Assembly (NCBI GenBank): GCA_025964075.1
Contig: JAOPZQ010000322.1
Span: 1-6,884 of the forward strand
Direction: 5' to 3'
Source: Solirubrobacterales bacterium
GTDB lineage: Bacteria; Actinomycetota; Thermoleophilia; Solirubrobacterales; Solirubrobacteraceae
DNA length: 6,884 nt
How positions within the stretch are numbered: position 1 is the first letter of the stretch; each line of letters begins with the position of its first letter. Below are positions 1 to 5,390 of the stretch, piece after piece. Below the pieces are notes generated by a model. That model saw only the letters and a list, made by a program, of their open reading frames with translations, did not search any database and had not been told where the DNA came from. The translations under genes were made by a program, and so were the position numbers.

Positions 1-365
1 AGGGGCTCCTCTACCGCGCCGTGCCGCCGGCGCAGCGCCGGGCCGACGCGATCGGCGCACTGGCACGCGTCGGGCTCGGGCACCGGCTCGGCCACCGACC
101 GGGGCAGCTCTCGGGCGGCGAGCGTCAGCGCGTCGCCATCGCCCGGGCGGTCGTCGGCCGTCCCGCCATCATCCTGGCCGACGAGCCGACCGGCAACCTC
201 GACTCCCGCACCGGCGCGGAGATCCTCGCGCTGCTCGCCGAGCTGACCGCCGACGGCACGACGGTCGTCGTGGTCACCCACGACGCTGCCGTCGCACAGG
301 CGCTCGACCGTCGCATCGAAATGCGCGACGGCGACGTGGTCACGGACTCGGGTACGCGGTCATGA
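1..365 (+). CDS. ABC transporter ATP-binding protein, MacB/LolD type (3' part only)
   Basis: This is the C-terminal part of an ABC-type ATPase. The gene enters from the left edge and the frame is open from base 3 (reading G-L-L-Y-R-A-V-P-P), so the GTG at 21 is an internal valine codon, not the start. Visible motifs are the signature LSGGERQRVAIARA (from about nt 108), Walker B IILADEPTG with the catalytic Glu (about nt 168-194), the D-loop NLDS, and the switch histidine in VVVVTHD (about nt 279). Walker A and the Q-loop lie outside the window. The DEPTGNLDS and THD pattern is typical of the MacB/LolD/FtsE branch, whose ATPases pair with FtsX-fold permeases and drive mechanotransmission or export rather than import. 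Its TGA stop overlaps the next gene's ATG (ATGA, 362-365), so the two are translationally coupled. The cargo is unknown. The truncation is caused by the window edge. Confidence 0.95.
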   Translation, partial: GLLYRAVPPAQRRADAIGALARVGLGHRLGHRPGQLSGGERQRVAIARAVVGRPAIILADEPTGNLDSRTGAEILALLAELTADGTTVVVVTHDAAVAQALDRRIEMRDGDVVTDSGTRS

Positions 366-1555
366 GCCGCCGCAGCTCACGGATGCGGCCCGCGGATGTG
401 CTCGGCACGGCCGGTGGCGCGCTGCTTGCGCGCCCATGGCGCACCGCGCTGTCGGCGCTCGGCATCGCCGTCGGGATCGGCGCCGCCGTCGCCGTGCTCG
501 GCGTCTCGGCCTCGTCTCGCGCAGCGCTGCTCGCGCAGCTCGGCAAGCAGGGCAACCTGATCACAGTGGGCGCCGGCCAGGACTTTGGGAGCTCCTCGGT
601 GCCGCTGCCGCTCGCCGCGCCCAGGATGATCCGACGGATCGCGCCGGTCGAGCAGGTCACGAGCGTCGGCTACGTCGCAGGCGCCAGCGTACGCCGCAGC
701 GCCGCGATCCCGGCGATCGACACGCACGGGATAGCGGTCCTCGCCACTCAGACCAGCCTGCCGCGAACCCTCGGCGCGCAGGTCGCGCACGGCACGTTCC
801 TCAACGCGGCCACGAGCCGCTACCCCGCCGTCGTGCTCGGCGCGGCGGCCGCGCGCAGCCTCGGTATCGACCGGGTCACGCCGAGCACGCAGGTCTTCGT
901 CGCGGGGCGGTACTTCAGCGTCGTCGGAATCCTGCGGCGCGTGCCGCTCACACCGGAGATCGACGAGGCGGCGCTCGTCGGGTTTCCCGCCGCCGAGCGG
1001 GTGCTCGGGCTCAGCGGACACCCGACCTCCATCTACCTACGTGCGCTGCCGGACCAAGTCAGTGCCGTCATCGGCGTGCTGCCGTTCACCGCCAACCCCG
1101 CGCAGCCCGAGGGCGTGCAGGTCAGCCGCCCGTCCGCGCTCCTCACCGCCCGCGCCGCCGCGCGCACGGCGCTGACCGGCCTGTTCCTCGCCCTCGGAGC
1201 GGTCGCCGTGATCGTCGGCGCTATGGGAATCGCGAACATCATGATCATCTCCGTGCTCGAGCGACGCACCGAGATCGGCCTGCGCCGCGCACTCGGGGCC
1301 CGTCGCCACCACGTCGCCACCCAGTTCGTCGTCGAGTCGCTGTTGCTCTGCGGGCTCGGCGGCCTGGCAGGGATCGCGCTCGGAGCGGGGTCGACCGGCG
1401 TCTACGCGCTCACCAGCGCCCATCCGCTCGTCGTCCCCCTCAGCGCACTCGGCGGCGGCGTCGGCGTCGCGCTAGCCGTCGGCGCGATCGCGGGCGTCTA
1501 CCCGGCCGCACGCGCCGCGCGCCTTCCGCCGACCGAAGCGCTGCGCACCACGTGA
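362..1555 (+). CDS. ABC transporter permease, MacB/FtsX family
   Basis: A complete 397-residue membrane permease, the partner of the ATPase it overlaps by four bases. The layout is typical of MacB-type permeases. A cytoplasmic N-terminus ends in RPWRTALSALGIAVG, leading into TM1 at about residues 26-48. An extracytoplasmic MacB periplasmic-core-like domain follows (about 50-265). Three more membrane segments lie at about 268-297, 322-349 and 359-380. The FtsX signature is clear: ERRTEIGLRRALGA after TM2 (300-313) is the coupling region that contacts the ATPase, and YPAARAARLPPTEALR closes the protein (380-395). Length and topology match the family, with no sign of damage. The ATG start is fixed by the ATGA overlap. 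In known systems two such subunits pair with an ATPase dimer, sometimes with a membrane-fusion protein encoded upstream, which would lie outside this window. The substrate (peptide, lipid, antibiotic or signal) cannot be read from the sequence. Confidence 0.95.
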   Translation: MSRRSSRMRPADVLGTAGGALLARPWRTALSALGIAVGIGAAVAVLGVSASSRAALLAQLGKQGNLITVGAGQDFGSSSVPLPLAAPRMIRRIAPVEQVTSVGYVAGASVRRSAAIPAIDTHGIAVLATQTSLPRTLGAQVAHGTFLNAATSRYPAVVLGAAAARSLGIDRVTPSTQVFVAGRYFSVVGILRRVPLTPEIDEAALVGFPAAERVLGLSGHPTSIYLRALPDQVSAVIGVLPFTANPAQPEGVQVSRPSALLTARAAARTALTGLFLALGAVAVIVGAMGIANIMIISVLERRTEIGLRRALGARRHHVATQFVVESLLLCGLGGLAGIALGAGSTGVYALTSAHPLVVPLSALGGGVGVALAVGAIAGVYPAARAARLPPTEALRTT

Positions 1556-1627
1556 ACGGGCTCCTCGTGTGTGCTTCAGACGGGCCAGCCCCTCAGGAGA
1601 TCCAGCCGCGGCGTACTCCGAGCGCCG
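1556..1627. other. Convergent intergenic gap between the permease and the phosphoesterase
   Basis: These 72 bases separate the ends of two convergent genes. I looked for a bidirectional terminator and found only weak pairing: a 5-bp CGGCG/CGCCG stem with a 9-base loop near 1611-1629 that reaches into the last codons of the minus-strand gene, and distant CTCCT/AGGAG arms. There is no T-run on either strand. No convincing terminator can be called. Confidence 0.5.
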
Positions 1628-2605
1628 TCAGGGCCGCCGGCGTGTCACGGAGACCGTGAAGAGCCCTTGCAGGTCGGGGGCGTGCGCGGCCTGGCGGAGA
1701 TAAGGTCGCAGCCCGAAGATGTCCTGGATCGTGCGCAGCGTCGACGGATGCGAGTAGGCCGTCCGGCTCGCGTACCCACGCTTGGCGAACCGGCTGACGG
1801 CGATCAGCCCGCTCGGGTTGTCGCAGCACGCCGCGCCCTCGTCCCAGAGAACCAGGATCGCCCCGTCGCGACGATACGCCGCGGTGGCCTGGATCTTGGG
1901 GACGAGGCTCTGCAAGAAGCTGTCGGCGTTGCGGATCAAGTCCGAGCTGCGCCCGGGGATCGGCTTCTCGCCCTGGTGGTAGTCGTTAGGGACGATGAAC
2001 GAGTACTGCGGCACCCGATTGCGCGCGAGATCGGTCGTGAGCTCGGCGAGTGGTCGTTCGTGCGCGACGCAGCTGCGCCCGGTGAAGTCGTCGAAGTAGA
2101 CCGGCGCGTTGTGATCGGCCGAGTACGGCGCGCCCGGGTCAGCCAGCGGGCAGGTCGTCCCGTTGCCCGGAAGGTTCTCGCGGTAGCTCTTCCACGACAC
2201 CTTCGCGCGCGTGAGGTACGTGGCCAGGTGACTGGTGGTGCTGAGCCGCAACTCGGTCGGCGTCGGCGACTTGCCCTGCTGACCCATCGGGTCGCCGGCC
2301 TCGAGCAAGAAGTAGTTCGGAAGGCTGTTGTGCGCGTGCGCCCGGTAGTTCTCCGCGTGCGCGTACCTCGCGACCAGCGTATTGTTGATGTACGGGGCGG
2401 AGGATGAGCCCTTGATCGCCGACCAGTCCGTGTTCTCCATCATGACGAGCCAGAGGTGGCGGATCGGCGTCCCGTGGGCGCGCGCGATCCGGGCCGGTAT
2501 CGGTTCGGCGGAGGACCGGCTCGGAGCCCCCCGCCAGACGCCAACCGCAACGATGAGGCCGACCCCGAGCACGGCGACGACGAGTGCCGTGGAGCGTCGC
2601 CTCAT
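1628..2605 (-). CDS. Secreted or membrane-anchored phosphoesterase, alkaline-phosphatase superfamily (PF04185-like)
   Basis: A 325-residue extracytoplasmic phosphate-ester hydrolase of the group that includes phospholipase C and AcpA-type acid phosphatases. The N-terminus MRRRSTALVVAVLGVG is a basic stretch followed by a hydrophobic segment (about 7-24), a signal peptide or signal anchor; no lipobox cysteine is seen. Family motifs in order: HLWLVMMENTDWS (50-62; the Glu-Asn pair is the usual metal/substrate motif), HNSLPNYF (92-99), FIVPNDYHQGE (203-213), LVLWDEG (251-257) and SHPSTLRTIQDIFGL (285-299). The last is the normal '[D/S/T]H-x-S-x-L-R-T-I-E-D-x-F-G-L' end motif. I chose the ATG at 2605; a GTG at 2623 is in frame but sits directly against AGGGGAG with no room for a Shine-Dalgarno spacing. 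Hairpins lie between it and the upstream GH26 gene, so it may have its own promoter. The substrate (phospholipid, nucleotide or sugar phosphate) is not determinable. It is a divergent paralogue of the gene at 3780-4751. Confidence 0.9.
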   Translation of the reverse strand: MRRRSTALVVAVLGVGLIVAVGVWRGAPSRSSAEPIPARIARAHGTPIRHLWLVMMENTDWSAIKGSSSAPYINNTLVARYAHAENYRAHAHNSLPNYFLLEAGDPMGQQGKSPTPTELRLSTTSHLATYLTRAKVSWKSYRENLPGNGTTCPLADPGAPYSADHNAPVYFDDFTGRSCVAHERPLAELTTDLARNRVPQYSFIVPNDYHQGEKPIPGRSSDLIRNADSFLQSLVPKIQATAAYRRDGAILVLWDEGAACCDNPSGLIAVSRFAKRGYASRTAYSHPSTLRTIQDIFGLRPYLRQAAHAPDLQGLFTVSVTRRRP

Positions 2606-2645
2606 GACGCCCGAGTATCGCACTCCCCTGGACGGCCGGATCGCC

Positions 2646-2662
2646 TTCGGTCCAGGACCGAA
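2646..2662. terminator. Perfect inverted repeat TTCGGTCC-A-GGACCGAA
   Basis: Eight-base perfect arms around a single central base (7-bp stem with a 3-base loop as RNA), in the 87-base gap between the GH26 stop and the downstream phosphoesterase start. With the hairpin at 2666-2680 it forms a tandem pair just after the GH26 gene on the minus strand. There is no T-run, which is common for hairpins in high-GC actinobacteria. The near-perfect symmetry and the distance of about 40 bases from the next start codon also allow a repressor operator. Confidence 0.45.
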
Positions 2663-2665
2663 CCC

Positions 2666-2680
2666 ACCCGAAAGTCGGGT
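2666..2680 (-). terminator. Hairpin ACCCGA-AAG-TCGGGT downstream of the GH26 gene
   Basis: A perfect 6-bp stem with a 3-base loop, 12 bases past the GH26 stop codon in its direction of transcription, with a second hairpin immediately behind it. The position fits a terminator or 3'-end protective stem for the phosphoesterase-GH26 transcript. No U-tract follows. Confidence 0.45.
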
Positions 2681-2692
2681 TGCCCGCGCGAC

Positions 2693-3751
2693 TCAGCGCA
2701 GCGGGCGCCGGCGAGGGTTGAAGTACGGATCGCGTGCCAGCTTCCGGATCCCCGCGCGAGCGCCCGCTGACGTGTTGATCCGAAAATCCGCCGAGCCAAT
2801 GTGCGAGTCCCACAGAACGACCGCGCGGATGTCGGGAAACCGCTTGGGGATGTCGGTCGCGGCCTGGTGGTACCAGCGCCCTTTGACGCCGCCCTGCTCG
2901 ACGCTTCCGAACTCGGCGATCATGATCGGCTTTCGCCCGGCGTAGTCGGCGTAGACGCCCCGGCCGAAGACCTTGGCGAAGCTGCGCCACCCGGCGCCGT
3001 TGGGATGGTCGGACCCTCCCCAGTTGTACCCGTCGATGCCGACCCAGTCGACGGCGTCGTCGCCCGGGTAGTAGGCCGACCAGTGGTTCCACGACGTCGT
3101 TGGGACGTCCTTGGCGTTGGGACACCACACGAGCCGCACGTTCGCGGCGCCCGCGCTGCGCAGGACCGATCGGAGGTGTCGCCAGGCGCGAACGTAGACC
3201 GCGGGCGCCAAGGCTCCGCCCGACCGCGAGCCCGACCAGTGGTACCAGTTGCCGTTCATCTCCCACCACGGGCGCAGCAGGATCGGCTTGCCCACCGACG
3301 CCAGGAGCTTGCCCCAGGCGCGAATCGCCGCGTCGGTCGAGCCGGAGGCGACCGCGCGCAGCCCGGGAAACGGCTTCGAGGGTCCGTTCCACGTCAGCAG
3401 CGGAATGCGACCGGAGGATGCGTCGAACATCAGCTCGTCGCGCATGTCCGGCGCCGGGCTTCCGTCAGGGGCAAACCGGGCGACGTGGGCGTCGATGTCC
3501 AGCATTCGCCCGAGCTGGCCCTCGACCTTGGCGACCTCGCCGCGAGACCACCACGTTCCCCCGTGCAGGTCCGGGTTCGCCCAAGCCCCGAACCACGCGC
3601 CGTGTGCGGGAACCACCGCCGCGGTCGCGCGCGCCGGTGTCGGCAATCGGAACGATGGCGTGCCGTGGCGGGCGCCGGCACACCCACCGACCGCGGCGGC
3701 GACCAGCGCCAGCACGGCTCCCGCGCCCCCCCGGTGGCGCTTGCCCGTCAC
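2693..3751 (-). CDS. Lipoprotein glycoside hydrolase, GH26-like (beta-mannanase fold)
   Basis: A 352-residue exported glycosidase. The N-terminus MTGKRHRGGAGAVLALVAAAVGGC is a lipoprotein signal peptide ending in lipobox VGGC, so lipidation at Cys24 and surface anchoring are likely. The rest reads as a (beta/alpha)8 clan-A hydrolase of GH26 type. GAWFGAWANPD (about 51-61) begins the barrel. ILLRPWWEMNGNWYHW (157-172) carries the acid/base Glu164. VWCPNA (208-213) and DWVGIDGYNWGG (235-246) are substrate-cleft strands. KPIMIAEFGS (274-283) carries the probable nucleophile Glu280, and VLWDSH (312-317) is a late barrel strand. Family members cleave beta-1,4-mannan or related beta-glucans with retention of configuration; the substrate here is unproven. 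Trp163 sits where characterised GH26 mannanases have His. The GTG at 3751 gives a proper signal peptide and a 28-nt gap to the upstream gene. A TTG at 3787 would overlap that gene's end and add a charged leader. It is probably co-transcribed with the phosphoesterase upstream. Confidence 0.88.
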   Translation of the reverse strand: MTGKRHRGGAGAVLALVAAAVGGCAGARHGTPSFRLPTPARATAAVVPAHGAWFGAWANPDLHGGTWWSRGEVAKVEGQLGRMLDIDAHVARFAPDGSPAPDMRDELMFDASSGRIPLLTWNGPSKPFPGLRAVASGSTDAAIRAWGKLLASVGKPILLRPWWEMNGNWYHWSGSRSGGALAPAVYVRAWRHLRSVLRSAGAANVRLVWCPNAKDVPTTSWNHWSAYYPGDDAVDWVGIDGYNWGGSDHPNGAGWRSFAKVFGRGVYADYAGRKPIMIAEFGSVEQGGVKGRWYHQAATDIPKRFPDIRAVVLWDSHIGSADFRINTSAGARAGIRKLARDPYFNPRRRPLR

Positions 3752-3779
3752 CGCTCGATCACGACGAGGAACACAGCGC

Positions 3780-4751
3780 CTATCCAAGGCGGGGAAGATG
3801 GCCGTTGCGGAACAGCGGCGCCAGGCTGCCGTGCCTGCGGCTCTGCGCGCTGCCCAAGTGCGCGAGCCCGAAGCTCGTCTCGATCGTCGCCAGCACGCCG
3901 TAGTGGTCGATCGCGCGGGTCATTCGCGCACCCGCGCGCACGTCGCGGCCAGCGACGACGGTCGCTATGCGGCCGCCCTGCGATCCCCCACAGCAGCCGT
4001 CGTTCGTGCTGCCCTCGTCGTAGGTGATCACGAGGAAGCCGTGCGGGCCGAGCGCGGGCAGCAGCCCTGGCACGGTGCGGCGAAGGAAGCTGTCGCCGGT
4101 GCTGACCGGGCAGTCGTGCGTGTCGTTGCACAGGTCCGGCGCGATCAAGGCGAAGTCGGCAAGACGGTTGTGGCGGATGTCGCCGGCCAGCCGCGTCAGC
4201 GGGACGCGGTGGGCGCAGCGCTTCGGGCTGGCGGCGATCGCGTTGTCGTAGGCGAAGGGGTCGTGCTTCTTGGCGTAGCGCCCGGTGTATGCCGGACGAG
4301 CGCACGGCGCCGGCAGCCCCTGGAGATAGGCGCCCCAGGTCCGGTTGGCATGCTCGAGCTGGTCGGCGATGTTCGGCGCGTTGGCCGTGCAGTCGGTGCA
4401 GTCGTCGGTGATGCCCTGCGTCGACCCGCTGATCAAGGCGATGTAGTTGGGCAGCGACGGGTGCCGGATGCCGAAGCTGTTGACCGCGAGGCCCTGTCGC
4501 CGTGCTAGACGGTTCAGGTACGGAGCCTCCGCTGAGCCGATGACCTGCTGCTGCTCCTTGTTCTCCATGACGATCACGACGACATGCGAGGTCTTGGCCA
4601 CGTGGCCTCGACGCAAGACGGGCGTCTTCGAGGACTGCCCACGTGCCGCCGGGCCGCCACCGCCGCACGCGACGCCGAGCGCGGCGAGCAGACCCGCGGC
4701 GAGCGCCAGGGCGCGTCGGCCACCGTGGCGGCGGCTCAACGTGTGCTCCAC
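3780..4751 (-). CDS. Lipoprotein phosphoesterase, alkaline-phosphatase superfamily (PF04185-like)
   Basis: A 323-residue extracytoplasmic phosphoesterase, more canonical than its paralogue at 1628-2605. An Arg-rich N-terminus and hydrophobic segment lead to lipobox LGVAC (25-29) and a Gly/Ser linker, so it is probably anchored by lipid at Cys29. Motifs in order: VVVIVMENKE (57-66), HPSLPNYIALISG (97-109), APDLCNDTHDC (204-214; metal-type Asn-Asp and His-Asp), FLVITYDEG (239-247), a DGCCGGSQGG loop (251-260) and DHYGVLATIETSFGL (282-296). Numerous paired Cys residues fit an oxidising extracytoplasmic location. The GTG at 4751 is taken as the start. A TTG at 4739, four codons in, has GGAG six bases before it and yields an equally good lipoprotein leader, so it may be the true start. 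The gene heads a likely two-gene unit with the GH26 lipoprotein. An inverted repeat about 100-125 bases upstream (4852-4878) could be a control site. The substrate is unknown. Confidence 0.9.
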   Translation of the reverse strand: MEHTLSRRHGGRRALALAAGLLAALGVACGGGGPAARGQSSKTPVLRRGHVAKTSHVVVIVMENKEQQQVIGSAEAPYLNRLARRQGLAVNSFGIRHPSLPNYIALISGSTQGITDDCTDCTANAPNIADQLEHANRTWGAYLQGLPAPCARPAYTGRYAKKHDPFAYDNAIAASPKRCAHRVPLTRLAGDIRHNRLADFALIAPDLCNDTHDCPVSTGDSFLRRTVPGLLPALGPHGFLVITYDEGSTNDGCCGGSQGGRIATVVAGRDVRAGARMTRAIDHYGVLATIETSFGLAHLGSAQSRRHGSLAPLFRNGHLPRLG

Positions 4752-4851
4752 GTTGCCCGTTCACCGCACGAGATCGGTGAAGGCTGGCGAGTGGTGGCCC
4801 GCATGGTTTCCGAGACGAAACGTTGTTCGCCTATGGTGCTCCGCGTACCGA

Positions 4852-4878
4852 CGGAACGCTATCGAGCATTCGGTTCCG
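4852..4878. promoter_or_regulatory. Inverted repeat CGGAAC-N15-GTTCCG upstream of the phosphoesterase/GH26 pair
   Basis: Perfect 6-bp arms separated by 15 bases in the intergenic region before the phosphoesterase gene. On the minus strand the GGAAC and CGTT elements are oriented like an ECF-sigma promoter (GGAAC ... CGTT), but the 14-base spacing is shorter than the usual 15-17. It may instead be a repressor operator. A second small repeat, GTTTC-N6-GAAAC, lies nearer the gene at about 4807-4822. Confidence 0.25.
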
Positions 4879-4935
4879 CAGGCAGGAAGATGGCCCGACC
4901 TGAACTCTCCGCTAACCCGGCGGAAATGAAAGGCG

Positions 4936-4959
4936 AAAAGGCACCGCGTCTGCGGGGCC
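4936..4959 (-). terminator. Rho-independent terminator after the small gene
   Basis: On the minus strand GGCCCCGCAGACGCGGTGCC folds into a 7-pair stem with one C/T mismatch and an AGAC loop, followed at once by TTTT and a further T-rich run (TTTTCGCCTTTCATTT). It begins 18 bases past the stop of the gene at 4978-5229. It is the only hairpin in the window with a real U-tract, and it separates the small gene from the phosphoesterase transcript. Confidence 0.7.
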
Positions 4960-4977
4960 GTTTGCGTCGGAGGTCGG

Positions 4978-5229
4978 CTACTTCGCCCGTTCGCGGACGA
5001 TGATCCACAGACTGCGGGTCAGCGTCAGGAGTCGCCCCGCGCGCCCTCGAGCGGCACGCCGCTGCGGGCGCCTGGGGCCCACGAACGCCGGCGTCGCGAT
5101 CTGGGGGTCGATCGGCGAGTGACGATGAGCCGGCGGAGCCCTGAACGCAGACTCCAGGGAGGCCGGGTCGCTCACGGCCGGGTCCGGGTTCTCGACGGCG
5201 GAGCTGGTGTCAGGGTGACGTGGTCTCAT
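4978..5229 (-). CDS. Small Pro/Arg-rich protein of unknown function
   Basis: An 83-residue reading frame that I do not recognise. Three things support it as a gene: an AAGGA Shine-Dalgarno eight bases before the ATG at 5229, a codon set about four-fifths G/C at the third position and in keeping with its neighbours, and a proper terminator 18 bases past its TAG. The N-terminal half is Pro/Ala/Ser-rich and acidic (residues 1-30), likely disordered. The middle is Pro/Arg-rich (31-63). The C-terminus is basic with a short hydrophobic patch (LLTLTRSLWIIV, 67-78) too short for a confident membrane helix. There is no signal peptide and no Cys. A hexamer TAGACT about 35 bases upstream (5264-5269, minus strand) could be a -10 element, but no -35 is evident. 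A membrane-surface or nucleic-acid contact through the basic tail is conceivable, but I assign no function. Confidence 0.55.
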   Translation of the reverse strand: MRPRHPDTSSAVENPDPAVSDPASLESAFRAPPAHRHSPIDPQIATPAFVGPRRPQRRAARGRAGRLLTLTRSLWIIVRERAK

Positions 5230-5287
5230 GGGGCTCGTCCTTGAGCGTAGAGCGCAGGGACTAGTCTACCCGAGACTGGCATCTCCG

Positions 5288-5312
5288 ACGCCCGTTGGTG
5301 TTACCCGGGCGT
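5288..5312 (-). terminator. Hairpin ACGCCCG ... CGGGCGT (third stem after the RTX gene)
   Basis: A 7-bp perfect outer stem. Inside it a 3-bp GGT/ACC stem closes a GTT loop, leaving a two-base bulge. It is the last of three consecutive stems between the RTX stop and the small gene. No T-run follows. It may act as a terminator or RNA-stabilising element. Confidence 0.4.
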
Positions 5313-5328
5313 GATCTCGCGTGGGACG

Positions 5329-5347
5329 CCGTCGCCGGCGCCGACGG
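5329..5347 (-). terminator. Hairpin CCGTCG-N7-CGACGG (second stem after the RTX gene)
   Basis: A perfect 6-bp stem with a 7-base loop, separated by only two bases from the stronger stem at 5350-5376. The two probably act together as a tandem structure at the 3' end of the RTX transcript. Confidence 0.4.
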
Positions 5348-5349
5348 GC

Positions 5350-5376
5350 GGCTCGCTCGCGGACGTCGAGCGAGCC
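5350..5376 (-). terminator. Strong hairpin GGCTCGCTCG-N7-CGAGCGAGCC downstream of the RTX gene
   Basis: A perfect 10-bp GC-rich stem with a 7-base loop, starting 14 bases past the TGA of the RTX gene. It is the strongest hairpin in the window by arm length. It lacks a U-tract but is placed exactly where a terminator of the RTX transcript is expected. Confidence 0.6.
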
Positions 5377-5390
5377 CCCCGGCGTGCCAC

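Noticed and set aside
1..365. ABC ATPase as a truncated pseudogene
   Set aside because: The missing N-terminal half is explained by the window edge; the frame is open to base 3 and all C-terminal motifs are intact.
436..1659. Long + strand frame offset within the permease gene
   Set aside because: Its product is almost all Arg/Pro/Ala with no motif; it is a high-GC shadow of the real permease frame, which has clear membrane segments and FtsX motifs.
1571..2407. 278-codon + strand frame opposite the second phosphoesterase
   Set aside because: Val/Arg-rich antisense shadow; the minus strand carries an ordered set of phosphoesterase motifs.
2139..3392. 417-codon minus-strand frame spanning two genes
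   Set aside because: It crosses the GH26 and phosphoesterase genes out of frame, is Arg/Gly-rich, and has no domain; an apparent fusion gene is not real.
2801..4508. Two long + strand frames (2801-4027 and 3249-4508) antisense to the GH26 and lipoprotein phosphoesterase genes
   Set aside because: Low-complexity composition, no motif, and both run across the boundary between two real genes.
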